Origin: Bactericera cockerelli | Taxonomy: Eukaryota > Arthropoda > Insecta > Hemiptera > Triozidae | Direction of reading: 5' to 3' | Assembly (NCBI GenBank): GCA_024516035.1 | Contig: CM044962.1 | Location: 1,340,864 to 1,404,863 of the forward strand | DNA length: 64,000 nt | Shown here: in pieces, positions 1 to 9,479 of the stretch | Numbering within the stretch: the first letter of the stretch is position 1 | How the letters are laid out: the number at the start of each line of letters is the position of its first letter | The notes under the pieces: model-generated | The model's input: only the letters and a program-made list of their open reading frames with translations | The model's database searches: none | What the model was told of the DNA's origin: nothing | Translations under genes and position numbers: made by a program

Positions 1-106
1 TATACATACGTTCAACATAAATAAGTAAAAGTATGTAGTATAAATATGACATATACAGCGTGTATCAAAAGGTCATGTACAAAGAGAAACCACGTATAGC
101 AGAGCT

Positions 107-361
107 CAAATAAAGACTACTTTGCTTCATAAACTCCTATACGGAAATGGACTCTAAGGTCGCTAGGGCAACCACAAGTTGGCACTTAAAAATCGAATTA
201 TTTTGCGATTGACTTCAATTTTTTATCATACTTTTTTGGTGAATAGTTGGCCCTTTTTCCCTGAGCAGGGGCGGAGTTATGGGGGGGTTATGAAATTTAC
301 CCTAGCGACCTTAGGGTCCATTTCCGTATAGGAGTTTATGAAGCAAAGTGGTCTTTGTTGT
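107..361. repeat. Short palindromic MITE-like inverted repeat
   Basis: The two arms (about 107-168 and 297-361) are inverted copies of roughly 62 bp with only a few mismatches, separated by a spacer of about 125 bp. Both contain the motif CTCCTATACGGAAATGGA in opposite orientation. No transposase is encoded. This fits a small non-autonomous inverted-repeat element; no clear target duplication was found, so the superfamily is unassigned. Confidence 0.6.
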
Positions 362-480
362 AAAAAAAATTGCTCCGATTTCCATTTTTTTTTCTTCATA
401 TTTCTGGACGTTTCAATACCTCCGGAGCAACTTTGGTTTTGTGTGTGTCTGTCTGTCTGTTTTTTGTATTCCACATGCAA
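362..480 (+). repeat. Dispersed repeat family H fragment
   Basis: Carries the recurring phrase TTGCTCCGATTTC, then TTTCTGGACGTTTC, then GAGCAACTTTGGTTTTGTGT followed by a TCTG microsatellite. The same series recurs at 10840-11035 (inverted), 37085-37320, 42640-42850 and 50870-51005. No protein is encoded. Confidence 0.55.
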
Positions 481-711
481 GTGGTCCATTGTACTGATAA
501 CAGAATCACAGCCCACAGGTTCATCACATTGCTCCACAGTTAGACTGATAACATTATCAGCAAGAGTAGTGCAATCGCACTGTAATCAGCCTGAGAGAAC
601 TCATAATATTATTGTAGTTTGAATCAGGTCAGAGCGATAGAAATTGTGATGGTTGTTGGGGATTATTGATGAGGAGAGAGAGAATGATTGATAATAAGTT
701 CATATTCAGAC

Positions 712-852
712 AAACCTGGGTATAAGAGAATTCAAGAGACCAATTTTTTTCTCTTATTTCCAGATTTCTCTTATAAAGAGGTTCTTTTTCCTTATAAAAA
801 TGTTGATTGGACTTGGAAAATGTTCTCTTATATCCAGGTTAGACTGTATTTT
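712..852. repeat. Dispersed repeat family K (TCTTATATCCAGGTT motif)
   Basis: Contains repeated variants of CTCTTATATCCAGGTT and ends GGTTAGACTGTATT. Related sequence occurs at 17640-17693, 37515-37600 and at the left edge of the 15-bp minisatellite near 11182. A short degenerate internal tandem structure is visible. Confidence 0.45.
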
Positions 853-896
853 ATTTTAATAGGCTAACTTAAAGTACCACCTAAGTTAATAATGAT

Positions 897-935
897 AACT
901 TCGGTGAAAGAGAGAGGAAGGAGAGAGAGAGAGAC
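897..935. repeat. GA-rich simple repeat
   Basis: GAGAGA-dominated low-complexity tract. A second GA-rich patch is at 1175-1240. The reading frames through them are low-complexity and not genes. Confidence 0.7.
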
Positions 936-958
936 TAAGAGATTTTGATTTGATTTGA

Positions 959-1040
959 TTTTATTCTTTATTTAATACAATTTTGGATTACATAATATGA
1001 CACCTCCTAAGATAATTCTACCTTGTTGTGGAGGTGGGCT
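959..1040 (-). mobile_element. LINE 3'-end fragment
   Basis: In inverse orientation this matches the segment at 24896-24998: both share GAATTATCTTAGGAGGTGTC-type sequence and end in a TCAAATCAAA-type tail. It is a 5'-truncated retrotransposon tail without coding sequence. The clade is unknown. Confidence 0.5.
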
Positions 1041-1274
1041 CCTCTCATTTATTAATTAACTGTAATAATATATTAAATGCGCTATAGATAAGTAGAAGTT
1101 TAGTTAAAAAAATGTAAATACAGGTTGTAGATGGAATATAGAAATTGTATAAAAAAAAAATGGGATATAAAATAAAAGAGAGAGAGAAACAGAGAAAGAG
1201 AGGGAGGAAAGGGTTAGAGCAAGAGAGAGAGAAAAAAATATATTTTAGATAGAGGTAAGGACAAGAAAAAAACA

Positions 1275-1635
1275 CTGCCAATTATGGACACTTCCTCGTG
1301 ATTGTTTCACATTGTATCGTCCGTCCCGGTAGCTCAGTGGTAAAGGCGGCACTCTGTGAACCAAAGATTCCAGAGGTCGTGGGTTCGAAACCCAGCCGGG
1401 ACATGACAAGTTATCCTCCCATTTGGGATTTTTACCCCATAATAATATGTCTTGCTTACTGCTGGAATAATGGGACTTTAATAGTCTTAATCGGGCAGTA
1501 TAAATAAGGCGATATTATTAATATTATTGTATACACTCGACAATTTTGAGAAATCACTAGTATCCCCGAAGCCGCTTAACCAATTTTCTTCAAATTTGTT
1601 TTAAATGATAGAATACTATTTTTTCTACATTCTAG
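1275..1635 (+). repeat. Dispersed repeat family L, split by a SINE
   Basis: Left part 1275-1317 (ATTATGGACACTTCCTCGTG) and right part 1526-1635 (ACAATTTTGAG, then TTCTTCAAATTTGTTTTAAA) are continuous in other copies such as 9480-9715. Here they are separated by SINE A, flanked by the direct repeat ATTGTAT (1311-1317 and 1526-1532). Confidence 0.6.
1318..1525 (+). mobile_element. SINE A (tRNA-derived), full length
   Basis: The head has an A-box-like TAGCTCAGTGGTAAAGG and B-box-like GGGTTCGAAACCCAGC closing a tRNA-like acceptor (GTCCCGG...CCGGGAC). The body ends GGGCAGTATAAATAAGGCGA and the tail is ATT-rich. A 7-bp target duplication, ATTGTAT, flanks it. The tRNA-like part continues straight into a conserved body found in five other copies, so it is a SINE and not a tRNA gene. 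Confidence 0.85.
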
Positions 1636-1637
1636 AT

Positions 1638-1740
1638 CAGGGGTCGGCAATCAAATCCTGTTCGGGTCCGGATTACCATGAGGTATAAATCTCCGCGGTC
1701 CGGGTTAATAAAAATCATCAGTCCCGCTACCAGGGAAATG
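1638..1740 (+). mobile_element. hAT-type terminal fragment
   Basis: Begins CAGGGGTCGGCAATCAAAT, a classic hAT terminal sequence, and continues with a GGTCCGG-rich segment like the MITE at 24277-24859. A matching right end was not found nearby, so this is probably a truncated end. It sits in the family L repeat just after TCTAGAT. Confidence 0.5.
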
Positions 1741-1896
1741 ACAAAATCACGTGATTTAGATATAGGCAATATATATAATTATATTTTTATTTTGTAAGGA
1801 GACAACAGAAATGCAGAATATCAATGGGAGAAATGGCATGTTTTGTATTGTGCCTATTATTTTTAAACAGATCCCTACGCTACCTGGATTACCAGA

Positions 1897-2075
1897 CAAA
1901 AAGGGTAACCGCTTTGGGCCCAGGACCGCTTTCGCATTACTTCAGGTCACTTTACCTTTACACCCATGCCATTCCGGAAACGGAAAAACTCGGTCAGATT
2001 TTTTTCTGCGCAGTCCGCTCCGGACTGGATTCGAACCCGCAAGCTTCGGATCAGCAACCAACGCTCACTTTTTTA
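1897..2075 (-). mobile_element. SINE E copy
   Basis: Inverted copy of the family seen at 19961-20140. It has GCATTACTTCAGG..CACTTTACC, CCATTCCGGAAACGGAAAAA and the B box in inverse (GGATTCGAACCCGC). Just upstream, 1870-1895 is a scrap of SINE B (CCCTACGCTACCTGGATTAC). The translated frames here are SINE sequence, not genes. Confidence 0.7.
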
Positions 2076-2117
2076 TTGAAAAATTTAATCGTCAGGCTGG
2101 GGGACTATAAACAGGGA

Positions 2118-2270
2118 GTAGACCAGCATTGGCTTGGTTCTGGGGGCCCTTGTCAATTGTTAGCCTCCTTGTAAAGACAGTGTAAGAAGTGCAGAGTCAT
2201 TCCTCCACTGTCTGGCTACCATCGTTCACGATGGCGCCACCCTATGATGAGTCCTTTAGGAAGTATAAAT
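2118..2270. repeat. Dispersed repeat family M
   Basis: The core GTCTGGCTACCATCGTTCAC followed by GATGGCGCCACC recurs inverted at 18885-18940, and GGCGCCACC with a similar continuation recurs at 36960-37000. No coding potential was seen and the boundaries are unclear. Confidence 0.4.
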
Positions 2271-2271
2271 T

Positions 2272-2385
2272 CTAGGTATTTGTGTTGATCACAATCGTGT
2301 TTCTCAATTACGAAAACTTTCTTAATGTTTGCTTAATTGGGACTTGAACCACCGACCTCCAAATTACAGGTCCGTTCTCGTATTG
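2272..2385 (-). mobile_element. SINE C copy
   Basis: Inverted tRNA-like head with GACTTGAACCACCGACCTCC, preceded by GTTGATCACAATCGTG and TGTTTGCTTAATTGGGACTT. The same series occurs at 4193, 9243, 43143 and others. Confidence 0.65.
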
Positions 2386-2880
2386 TAATATATTTTTCTC
2401 ATGCTGAATCTAATATACCTTCAGTGCATTCGAGTTCACGCAAGGTTCAACATATAATCAGTCGATCCTCCTCTGAGTTGTAAATTGTGGTTTCATCCTA
2501 TGCTGTGGTTACAGCCCAGAACAGACATAGATAAAGTCGTCAGATGATTGCACTGATCAATCACCGAGGTATTTACCAATCAGTCATTTCAGTCAACCGA
2601 GGAGTGAGCGATCATCAATCCTCATGATTGATTGCCCTCCGCCGCGCCGCCAGGCTCAGTCACCTAATGTTCGTGTGGTGCAGCAATCAAGAAGAGCCTC
2701 CAGGGTCTCTTATATACCTGCACTTTTCAGAGATAAGTGGTGGTATACATATAATAGGTTCATAAACTCGTAGAGGTGTATAGTAATTATTGTTATTTAT
2801 GCAGGCCTCTGTAGATCCAATGTGGAATTGTAAACAGGAGATCGGGGGTTCAAGTTGCATCAAGTCATAATATAAGACAA
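2386..2880. other. No gene seen; GC-richer unique stretch
   Basis: Stretch without a supported gene. Around 2620-2720 it is unusually GC-rich (CCCTCCGCCGCGCCGCCAGG) for this window, but no splice-bounded open frame with recognisable protein was found. 2800-2860 holds a decayed tRNA-like piece ending GGGGGTTCAAGTTGC. Confidence 0.4.
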
Positions 2881-3066
2881 GGGTTGGGTGGAAGAGATTT
2901 TAATAGGCAATAACCCCTTTACTTAGGATATATGTATATAATATGTTTTGTTTATTATTTTCCTGTTTATATCTATACTGTCAATTTTGTATTTTAATTT
3001 TTACTATTGTTTGTTTTTATATACAGGTATATTTATGTACTCCTAATAAATAATAAATAATAAAAA
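2880..3066 (+). mobile_element. Family J copy (probable LINE 3' end)
   Basis: Starts AAGGGTTGGGTGGAAGAGAT, has a palindromic GCCTAtAGGC-type core (TTTTAATAGGCAATAACCCC) and ends in AATAAATAATAAATAATAA. Eight copies are recognised in the window; the best preserved is 33832-34024. Polyadenylation-like ends suggest a retrotransposon 3' untranslated region. Confidence 0.6.
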
Positions 3067-3076
3067 TCCTGCCCCA

Positions 3077-3317
3077 TTAGGACTAATGAGTTCTTTTTTG
3101 GGTCTAACGTAAGTTATCTTCGAATTTTGGGATTTTGACCACATAGTGATGCGCTTTGGGGTTAATGAGTACTCTTATTCCAGCAGTAACCCAAAGACGT
3201 ACTAGAGTGTGGTCAAATTTCCAAATTTGAGGATAACTTGTCGTGTCCCGGCTGATTTTTGAATCTGAGACCTCTGGAAAACCAGTCAGACGCCTTGAAC
3301 ACTGAGCTACCGGGACA
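3077..3317 (-). mobile_element. SINE A copy, internally expanded
   Basis: Ends at the inverted head TGAGCTACCGGGACA. The body is duplicated: two blocks carry the phrase GGGATTTTGACCACAT or its inverse TGTGGTCAAATTTCC. The B box is degenerate (TTTTTGAATCTGAGACCTC), so the copy is old. Confidence 0.6.
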
Positions 3318-3341
3318 GAAGTAGCACAAATTTAAAGTTAT

Positions 3342-3389
3342 TTTGAGTGAATATGACATCACTCATACGTGATGTCATATTCACTCAAA
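3342..3389. repeat. Perfect 21-bp hairpin
   Basis: The arm TTTGAGTGAATATGACATCA(C) at 3342-3362 is the exact reverse complement of 3369-3389, around a 6-nt loop TCATAC. It lies just outside SINE A. It is not followed by a T-run and has no bacterial-terminator meaning here. Confidence 0.75.
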
Positions 3390-3565
3390 TTTTCTCGCTT
3401 TTCAAAACAAAAAAAAAATTATCCTTATATAAGCACTGTAGTTTCTGGGAGGCGTTCTCCCACGAAACGACCGTCTCGCTTGATGGAAAATCATTATCTT
3501 CTATACCCCTTGCTCTCTTTCCTTCAATTTTTTTTTTGTGGAAGGTCAGGCGAGGTTAATGTCAG

Positions 3566-3752
3566 TGTAACCACCAAGCGAGGTTAATGCTCAAAGCATT
3601 TTCTACCACCTAACCCTCAGAGTCTTACTATTATGTGGTCATAAACTCAAATTAATGAGGAAAAATTCATGCACTGTGTGGGATCCGAACCAACGAATCC
3701 CTACACTACCTGGTTTACCAGACTAGCGTGTTAACCACTTGACTACGAGACA
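3566..3752 (-). mobile_element. SINE B copy
   Basis: Inverted family B: tail ACCACCAAGCGAGGTTAATG, body TTTTCTACCACCTAACCCTC, then the tRNA-like head with GATCCGAACCAACGAATCCC and ACCACTTGACTAC. It directly abuts the minisatellite that follows. Confidence 0.75.
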
Positions 3753-3860
3753 AAATGTTGCAAGACAAACTATTGCAAAACAAAATGTTGCGAGACAAAC
3801 TATTGCAAAACAAAATGTTGCGAGACAAACTATTGCAAAACAAAATGTTGCAAGACATGA
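3753..3860. repeat. About 30-bp tandem repeat, four units
   Basis: Units of AAAATGTTGCGAGACAAACT followed by ATTGCAAAAC. It starts at the end of SINE B (head GACTACGAGAC), which suggests expansion from the SINE junction. Open frames on both strands are repeat artefacts. Confidence 0.75.
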
Positions 3861-4081
3861 TGTTGCACTCAGTGGGAGTCACAGTATGGGTTCGATGTAC
3901 CAGGTGGAAAATATAAAGCTCGGAGAACCAGGAATAAATACACGTCATTACAAGCTCACATTCTAAAAGCATTAAAATTTATGTACCAGATGAAAATAAG
4001 TAAACAGGCCCGAGGTCTATGTACTGTGGAACACATTACTTTGGATCGAACCCTGCGGGCGAAGCTTCTGGGCACAACATT

Positions 4082-4160
4082 TTACTTCCGAGAAATTTCT
4101 AATATCGGAAGTATTGTGTTCGTTTTTGTATATTATTTCTTCTTCTTTTTTTATAGGACA
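4082..4160 (+). repeat. Family H 5' piece
   Basis: Contains ACTTCCGAGAAATTTCTAAT then CGGAAGTATTGTGTTCG, the palindromic start typical of family H, followed by a T/TTC-rich stretch. Confidence 0.5.
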
Positions 4161-4192
4161 TAAATTATTGCATTCTTATATGTATAAAGGAA

Positions 4193-4320
4193 AAGGTTTT
4201 TGTGTGATGTTGCAACTACTCAAACTAGCTTTACTAAATGTTTGCTGAACTTGGGACTCGAACCAACAACCTCTAGGTTGCAAATCCGACGCCTTATCGA
4301 TCAAGCTACTGAGGTGGGCA
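4193..4320 (-). mobile_element. SINE C copy
   Basis: Inverted head with GGGACTCGAACCAACAACCT and GCCTTATCGATCAAGCTACT followed by GAGG. The tail on the left has TTTGTGTGATGTTGCAACTA, a variant of the family C end. Confidence 0.75.
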
Positions 4321-4382
4321 GAGAAGAAATAGGATAGAAGATGATACCACCCCAAGACTTTATGATTAGATTAGGGGATGTT

Positions 4383-4550
4383 TTTAGCTGGTACAATTCC
4401 CAGCGAATGGAGGGTAAAACCCCCGTCCTGATTATCTCAAATCAGGACGTTAAAATCAACTGGTCACAATAGATCTAATTAGGTCGCAGTGTTAATTGTA
4501 AGGGTTTCACTGAAAATCCTGCAACCAGGTCAGATGATAATAAAGGGGAT
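4383..4550 (+). mobile_element. SINE D body/tail fragment
   Basis: Shares CAATTCCCAGCGAATGGAGG then AACCCCCGTCCTGATTATC with other D copies (34605, 45296). The tRNA-like head is missing. Confidence 0.55.
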
Positions 4551-4830
4551 GTTTTAGATTGTAAAAGATTTTAATAAATTAATAAAGGAAATATTTTAAA
4601 TTAAATTCAATTCTTTTTCTTCTTCTATTTTATGTTATTTTTTATTAAAAAAAGGAAAGACAATTGCAATTGCATTACAATTGCACTCATTATACTATAA
4701 CTATTTATTCAAGTAAATACCTAATACCTAACATTTTGTACCTATATTTTGCATTCAAAACTGTTCAAAAAAAAAAAAAATTAATACCTAGGTATCTATG
4801 ATCACGGTATTTTTTGAAAAACTATCTGAA

Positions 4831-5035
4831 AATATTTTAGTCTTAGAATGTACACTAGAATAGTTTCTGAATTTTTCAATTAAAATATTAGTCTTAGAAT
4901 GTACCCTAGATTTGTTTCTGAAATTTTCAATAAAAATATTTTAGTCTTAGAATGTACACTAGAATTGTTTCTGAAATTTTCAATTAAAATATTTTAGTCT
5001 TAGAATGTACCCTAGAATTATTTCTGAATTTTTCA
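4831..5035. repeat. Minisatellite, about 55-bp unit, four copies
   Basis: Four tandem copies of a unit containing TTTTAGTCTTAGAATGTAC, CCTAGAATTGTTTCTGAAA-type sequence and TTTTCAATTAAAATA. Units differ mainly in ACACTAG versus ACCCTAG. No coding potential. Confidence 0.8.
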
Positions 5036-5092
5036 ATTCCTTCGCTACCTGGATTACTAGACTAGTGCTTCAACCACTTGACTACCAATGCT
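5036..5092 (-). mobile_element. SINE B head fragment
   Basis: CGCTACCTGGATTACTAGAC then ACCACTTGACTACCA is the inverted B head, truncated. It abuts the preceding minisatellite. Confidence 0.55.
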
Positions 5093-5485
5093 AATACTTA
5101 CTTTGACAAGATGGGTGACAACGGTAATAATCTGATTTGATTTACATCTACATACACAATTTACATCTACAATAGGTATCTGCATAATATTATATCTGCG
5201 GCATCTTGTATGCGGCATGCGGTTTCCTATGCTCATAGAATAACTCCAGACAACATAATTCCCATTATCTCTTCATTACTGGAAATTATACCACATACCG
5301 GTGAGCTTACAAACGTAATCCTGCGACCGGTCGATTGTGGGTTGGAACGTTTGTGATCTCAGCAATTTCTGCCATCATTATCCGCCTTGGTTCAGAATAG
5401 TTTAGATGTACAAATACCGGTGGTCATTAGTCGGAGATTAGACTGGTAATCCTCAGACCACAAGACACTTGCCAGACAAAGTGAA
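5093..5485. other. No gene seen
   Basis: Unique-looking sequence. Only short ORFs without recognisable protein and no clear repeat family. Confidence 0.4.
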
Positions 5486-5702
5486 GTGCACTGGTAGTCA
5501 AGTGGTTAACGCGCTAGTCTGGTAATCCAGGTAGCGTAGGGATCCATTGGTTCGAATCCCACCCAGTTCATGAATTAGTCCCCATCAATTTGAGTTTTTG
5601 ACCACATAATAAAAGACTCTAAGGGTTAGGTAGTAGAAAATGTTTTGAGCATTAACCTCGCCTGGTGGTTACCTTCCACTGAAGAGTGTGATTATTATTA
5701 TA
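5486..5702 (+). mobile_element. SINE B, near full length
   Basis: tRNA-like head GTGCACTGGTAGTCAAGTGG with B box GGTTCGAATCCCACCC, body GGGTTAGGTAGTAGAAAATG, tail AACCTCGCCTGGTGGTTACC then ATTATTATTATAA. A good reference copy for family B. Confidence 0.85.
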
Positions 5703-5814
5703 ATTATTTATATCGGGTCCAGAGAAACGGTGAGTACGTTGCAAAGTCAACATGAGAGGGGCATCACTGTGAGTGAAACCGCACAATTAGGTCAATTATA
5801 AAGCATGTTTGTAT

Positions 5815-6072
5815 GATTTTATTTTTAGTGAAGCAGTTGACCTCTTCACATTTTTTGTGGGTATCGCTGCATTATTAAGAGCCTCCTTCACTTTTCAAAT
5901 TATATGAAATAAATTTCTTTTTACTCTGGTAATGCCGCCACTGATGGTCGTTACTCGTACAAGTAACTACTCATTTTTCCTCACGAGGTATGACTGGACC
6001 CCGAACATCCAAGTACAGAGCTGCCCCGCGGTGGGGATCGAACCCAGGTCACCATGCGTGCAACGCCCTGTT
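5815..6072 (-). mobile_element. SINE G copy
   Basis: Inverted: tail TTTTTTGTGGGTATCGCTGC and AAGAGCCTCCTTCA, middle CTCTGGTAATGCCGCCACTG, then CTCATTTTTCCTCACGAGGT, head GATCGAACCCAGGTCACCAT. It is the template showing that the SINE G at 22290-23285 was split by a LINE. Confidence 0.75.
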
Positions 6073-6214
6073 GTGTATAAGTTATTGTAAACTGGTTGTA
6101 ACTTGTAGAAATTGTAGATTTTTTTTTACTTAATTTAATTGAGTATATTTATTTATTTTTAATTGTTGAATGTTCGTGCGTGATATAGGTCTCTGGGGAT
6201 TATTATAATTACTA

Positions 6215-6345
6215 TTATTCCAGCAGTAAGCCCAAGACGTACGAGTATTTTATTACTGTGGTCAAAATTCCAAATGGGTAGCACAATTTTTCATGTTCCG
6301 ACTGGGCTTCGAACCCGCGACTTCTTGATTACCGAGCTACCGGGA
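6215..6345 (-). mobile_element. SINE A copy
   Basis: Inverted: ATTCCAGCAGTAAGCCCAAG in the body, then GGCTTCGAACCCGCGACTTC and ACCGAGCTACCGGGAC at the head. Confidence 0.75.
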
Positions 6346-6409
6346 CAACATTCAAACTCAGAAAAGCTCATCCATTACTTCTCGAACTCCATTACAAACT
6401 CCTATATTT

Positions 6410-6433
6410 GGGGGGGGGGGGGGGGGGGGGGGG
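6410..6433. repeat. 24-base poly-G run
   Basis: Uninterrupted G from 6410 to 6433, one of several long G homopolymers (also 44888-44905). It could be a real G-tract or an assembly-sensitive length. Confidence 0.85.
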
Positions 6434-6479
6434 ATTGGTAGACAGGGCCACTACATACAGCCATCAGTATTAATAATAA

Positions 6480-6687
6480 TAACACTCTATAGTGGAAGGT
6501 AACCACCAGGCGAGGTTAATGCTGAAAGCATTTTCTACCACCTAACCATCAGAGTCTTATTATTATGTGGTCACAAACTCAAATTAATGAGGAAAATTTC
6601 GTGCATTGGGTGGTATTCGAACCAACTGATCCCTACGCTACTTGGATTACCAGACTAGTGCGTTAACCACTTGACTACTATTGACAG
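6480..6687 (-). mobile_element. SINE B copy
   Basis: Inverted family B from AACACTCTATAGTGGAAGGT through ACCACCAGGCGAGGTTAATG to the head ATTCGAACCAACTGATCCCT and ACCACTTGACTACT. Confidence 0.8.
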
Positions 6688-7129
6688 CACATAGCTCCTG
6701 TGGTTGAATTATTGGAAGAAGTGCTTTGTTTATTTTATTCAGACTGTCAGCGCAAGACAGGTAGTCCCAAAAGTGAAATCAATTAAGCAAATAAAAGTCG
6801 AAGAACAAAACAGGCCGGATTTGAATCAAATGATCTCATTTGCATATTTGCATAAGTAGGTACCTGTCCAAGCCATCACAGTGTCCCCAGTACTTTAGAG
6901 TACTTTAGAGCATGCGGCGAGTCTTGTCAGTGGGAAATCAGGAGAATTCTGAAGATATCCAGAACAATCAGACCAATTTTCTAAAATAATACTATAGGGT
7001 CACTTAAAAGACGGCGTATTAAAAAAAAAAAATCACCCGTTCTAATTTTAATAAGATCAATAATATTTTTTTTAAATATTATTAATGTGTTTCTTTGTGT
7101 TATTATATCACAATTATTTTAGTGGATAG
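6688..7129. other. No gene seen
   Basis: Unique AT-rich sequence with a 10-bp local duplication (TACTTTAGAG twice at 6891-6910). No coding or family match recognised. Confidence 0.35.
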
Positions 7130-7330
7130 TATTTTTGTGTATCTGTCACATCCGCTAATTTCAGATATATTTTTGTGTATCTGTCACATCCACTAATTTC
7201 AGATAGTATTTTTGTGTATCCTTCACATCCACTAATTTCAGATAGTATTTAAGTGTAACTGTCACATCCACTAATTTCAGATAGTATTTCTGTGTATCTG
7301 TCACATACACTAATTTCAGATACTATTTTC
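7130..7330. repeat. About 41-bp tandem repeat, five copies
   Basis: Five units of TAGTATTTTTGTGTATCTGT plus CACATCCACTAATTTCAGA with a few substitutions. Array only; no ORF. Confidence 0.85.
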
Positions 7331-7384
7331 TATTAGCTGGATATTGCCTTTCTTCCGTGATAGAAAGGGAACTGGTACTATTAT

Positions 7385-7498
7385 TATTAAACATATTAGA
7401 TCAAGTTTTATTTACATAGAATATATACATACATAGAAATTGAGATAAATAAAACAAAATTTGATCAAGGGTGGTGCTAATGCCAACGGCATTCTCTT
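7385..7498 (-). mobile_element. Family J fragment with hairpin head
   Basis: Inverted J-like sequence ending GCCAACGGCATTCTCTTCC, aligned with GCCTACGGCAATCTCTTCC of the better copies. Its head overlaps the 15-bp hairpin at 7475-7513. Confidence 0.45.
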
Positions 7499-7513
7499 CC
7501 GTTGGCATTAGCA
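7475..7513. repeat. 15-bp hairpin at LINE 5' junction
   Basis: TGCTAATGCCAACGG (7475-7489) pairs perfectly with CCGTTGGCATTAGCA (7499-7513) around a 9-nt loop. It sits immediately upstream of a 5'-truncated LINE, like the inverted duplication at 16705-16745. Confidence 0.7.
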
Positions 7514-7570
7514 TTGCATTATCTCATATAATGTTCCTTTAAAAATTTACCGAAATTCATTCGTTCTTCA

Positions 7571-8299
7571 ATGCTGCTCATGTTTGCTGATGATGTCAAA
7601 CTGTATAAAGCCATTCGGTCAGTTGACGACTGCCTTCTTCTTCAACATGATTTGAATAGTTTCTACCAATGGCTATCAGCGAATGGTTTACAACTATCTC
7701 TTCATAAATGTTCAGTGATGATTTTCTCTCGTAATAACAACCTCTTTGATTTCACCTATTCCATCGAATCTACTTCTTTGTCAAATGTTCACGAGATCAA
7801 AGATTTGGGCATTCTTTGTGATGAAAAATTGAGTTTCTCCTCTCATATTAATAACTTAGCAATGCGCTGTCACCGGTTGCTGGGTTATGTTGTGAGAAAT
7901 TCTAAAGATCTATCTTCTGAAGCTTTCAGCATACTCTACAAAGCCCTCATCAGATCGATCCTCGAGTATTGCTGTGTTATCTGGTCTCCCTTCTACGAAA
8001 CTCATATATGTACCCTTGAACGTGTTCAAAAAAAGTTCTTGTCTTACTTTCGGTATCGTTTTCCTCATTCTTCTTATGAGTTTTCCAGTCTTCAGGATCG
8101 CAGGCTAGCAGCAGAGGACAACTTCTTCATCAAATTGTGTAATGGTGAAGTAGACAGTCCCAAGCTATTGGGACTTGTCACACTTGATTGTCATCGCCGT
8201 TTGAGAGGTAAAAAAACATTTTATGTCAACAAATGCGCAACCAATTACACCTACTATGCCCCTCTCAACCGAATGATGAGACATGCAAATGATATTTGA
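7571..8299 (+). pseudogene. LINE reverse transcriptase, C-terminal fragment
   Basis: A 242-residue open frame covering the end of a non-LTR retrotransposon RT. Residues 4-7 are FADD, the catalytic (Y/F)xDD box that binds metal in the RT palm. Then come the thumb and C-terminal part, with ILEYCCVIWSPFY, LERVQKKFLSYF and CHRRLRGKKTFYV, typical of CR1/Jockey-group LINEs. The fingers and most of the palm are missing, so it is a 5'-truncated, non-functional copy although uninterrupted. A related decayed fragment is at 16409-16745 (minus). The ATG is not a real start; it is simply inside the RT. Confidence 0.85.
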
Positions 8300-8467
8300 A
8301 CATATTTTGCTGTTTTATCTTCTTCATATTTTACTTTTTTTATATTTATATTTTCAACCGATGTAAATTGTTTGTTTACCATTCTTCTTTTAGAATTTAA
8401 TGTTTATGACATGTTTATAATTTGTATAAAGGTATTGTACCGTCAATAAATGTACCCGTACACCGGG

Positions 8468-8500
<33 letters not shown>
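8300..8500 (+). mobile_element. 3' UTR and tail of the same LINE
   Basis: AT-rich sequence directly after the RT stop, ending CACCGGGCATTATTATTATT; the copy ends in a trinucleotide microsatellite (ATT)n, not poly(A), as is common for CR1-like elements. Confidence 0.65.
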
Positions 8501-9047
8501 AAAGTTTTGGCAAACGGTTTCTTACAGATCAAAGTACTACATATGCTCGATGTATTTTCATTATAGGATATAATATGTATTCACTGTAATGTTTTTTGAA
8601 ATAAATAAAAATAAATTAGGACATTCCAGTTCGTTCTCTTGATCGTCAACAAGTAATTTGATCATTCCTTTAATTTGGGCAATTAAGATTCTGCATCAGT
8701 TTTTTTTTTTTCAATTAAAATTTTGGGAGTCGTATGTGAAAGAATGGTCACACAAGAAGTTTTCAGAGAAACTAACCCCATATACTCATAATATATAATT
8801 CGTATGAAATTAACCTCAAGATAATTTTATTTTTTATTCTCTTTAATTTTTAACCGTTTCTTTTCTTTTTTTCTCACAGGTGCATAACACTACGTCAAGA
8901 CCATATGTCAAATAATATTATAAATAAAAAATAAAAGCACCTATCACCTTGATTTCAAGAAGGTATTTAATTAATCAAATATCTTGGCCGAGGTGTACTC
9001 TTAAAGATACATTTAATAGAGTTAAGTTTTTTTCATCGTATTTGTAG
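8501..9047. other. No gene seen
   Basis: AT-rich unique sequence with T-runs; no supported gene or repeat family. Confidence 0.4.
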
Positions 9048-9240
9048 TCTTGTAATCCAGGTAGCGTAGGGATCTGTTGGTTCGAATCCCCCCCAGTGCA
9101 CGAATTTTACCTAATTCATTTGAGTTTGTGACCACATAATAATAAGACTCTGAGGGTTAGGTGGTAGAAAACGCTTTGAGCATTAACCTCGCATGGTGGT
9201 TACCTTCGACTAAAGAGTATTATTATTATTATTATTATTA
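9048..9240 (+). mobile_element. SINE B, 5'-truncated
   Basis: Starts inside the head (TCTTGTAATCCAGGTAGCGT), with GGTTCGAATCCCCCCCAGTG, the body GGGTTAGGTGGTAGAAAACG and an (ATT)n tail. Confidence 0.8.
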
Positions 9241-9242
9241 TA

Positions 9243-9346
9243 ACTTCCATGATGTCACAACTTCTCAAACTCACTTTACTAAATCTTTGCTTAACTTGGG
9301 ACTTAAACCACTGGACCTCCAGGTTACAAGTTCGTCGCCTTTCCTT
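9243..9346 (-). mobile_element. SINE C copy
   Basis: Inverted family C: GATGTCACAACTTCTCAAAC, AATCTTTGCTTAACTTGGGA, ACCTCCAGGTTACAAGTTCG. The head is truncated and followed by a CTCTCTCC-rich patch. Confidence 0.65.
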
Positions 9347-9479
9347 CTCTCCCTCTCTCCCTCTCTCCCCCGGCCCCCTACTCTTCTCATCTCATAATGT
9401 CATTCCCTCTGCTGAATGTATCATTGACAACGTGACAAGGGTTGAGAAAATAAGTGAGTCAGCAGGAAAAAAAAAGGAA

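Noticed and set aside
1322..1405. tRNA gene
   Set aside because: It has A and B boxes and an acceptor-like pairing but continues into a conserved SINE body and has sister copies and a target duplication. The same reasoning rejects 5486, 9790, 19961, 21384, 23680, 53125 and 55107.
2620..2720. GC-rich segment as a further CaMKK exon
   Set aside because: No convincing acceptor-donor pair around an open frame, and no kinase-family residues.
3739..3972. Overlapping ORFs with QTIAKQNVAR repeats
   Set aside because: Produced by the 30-bp tandem repeat.
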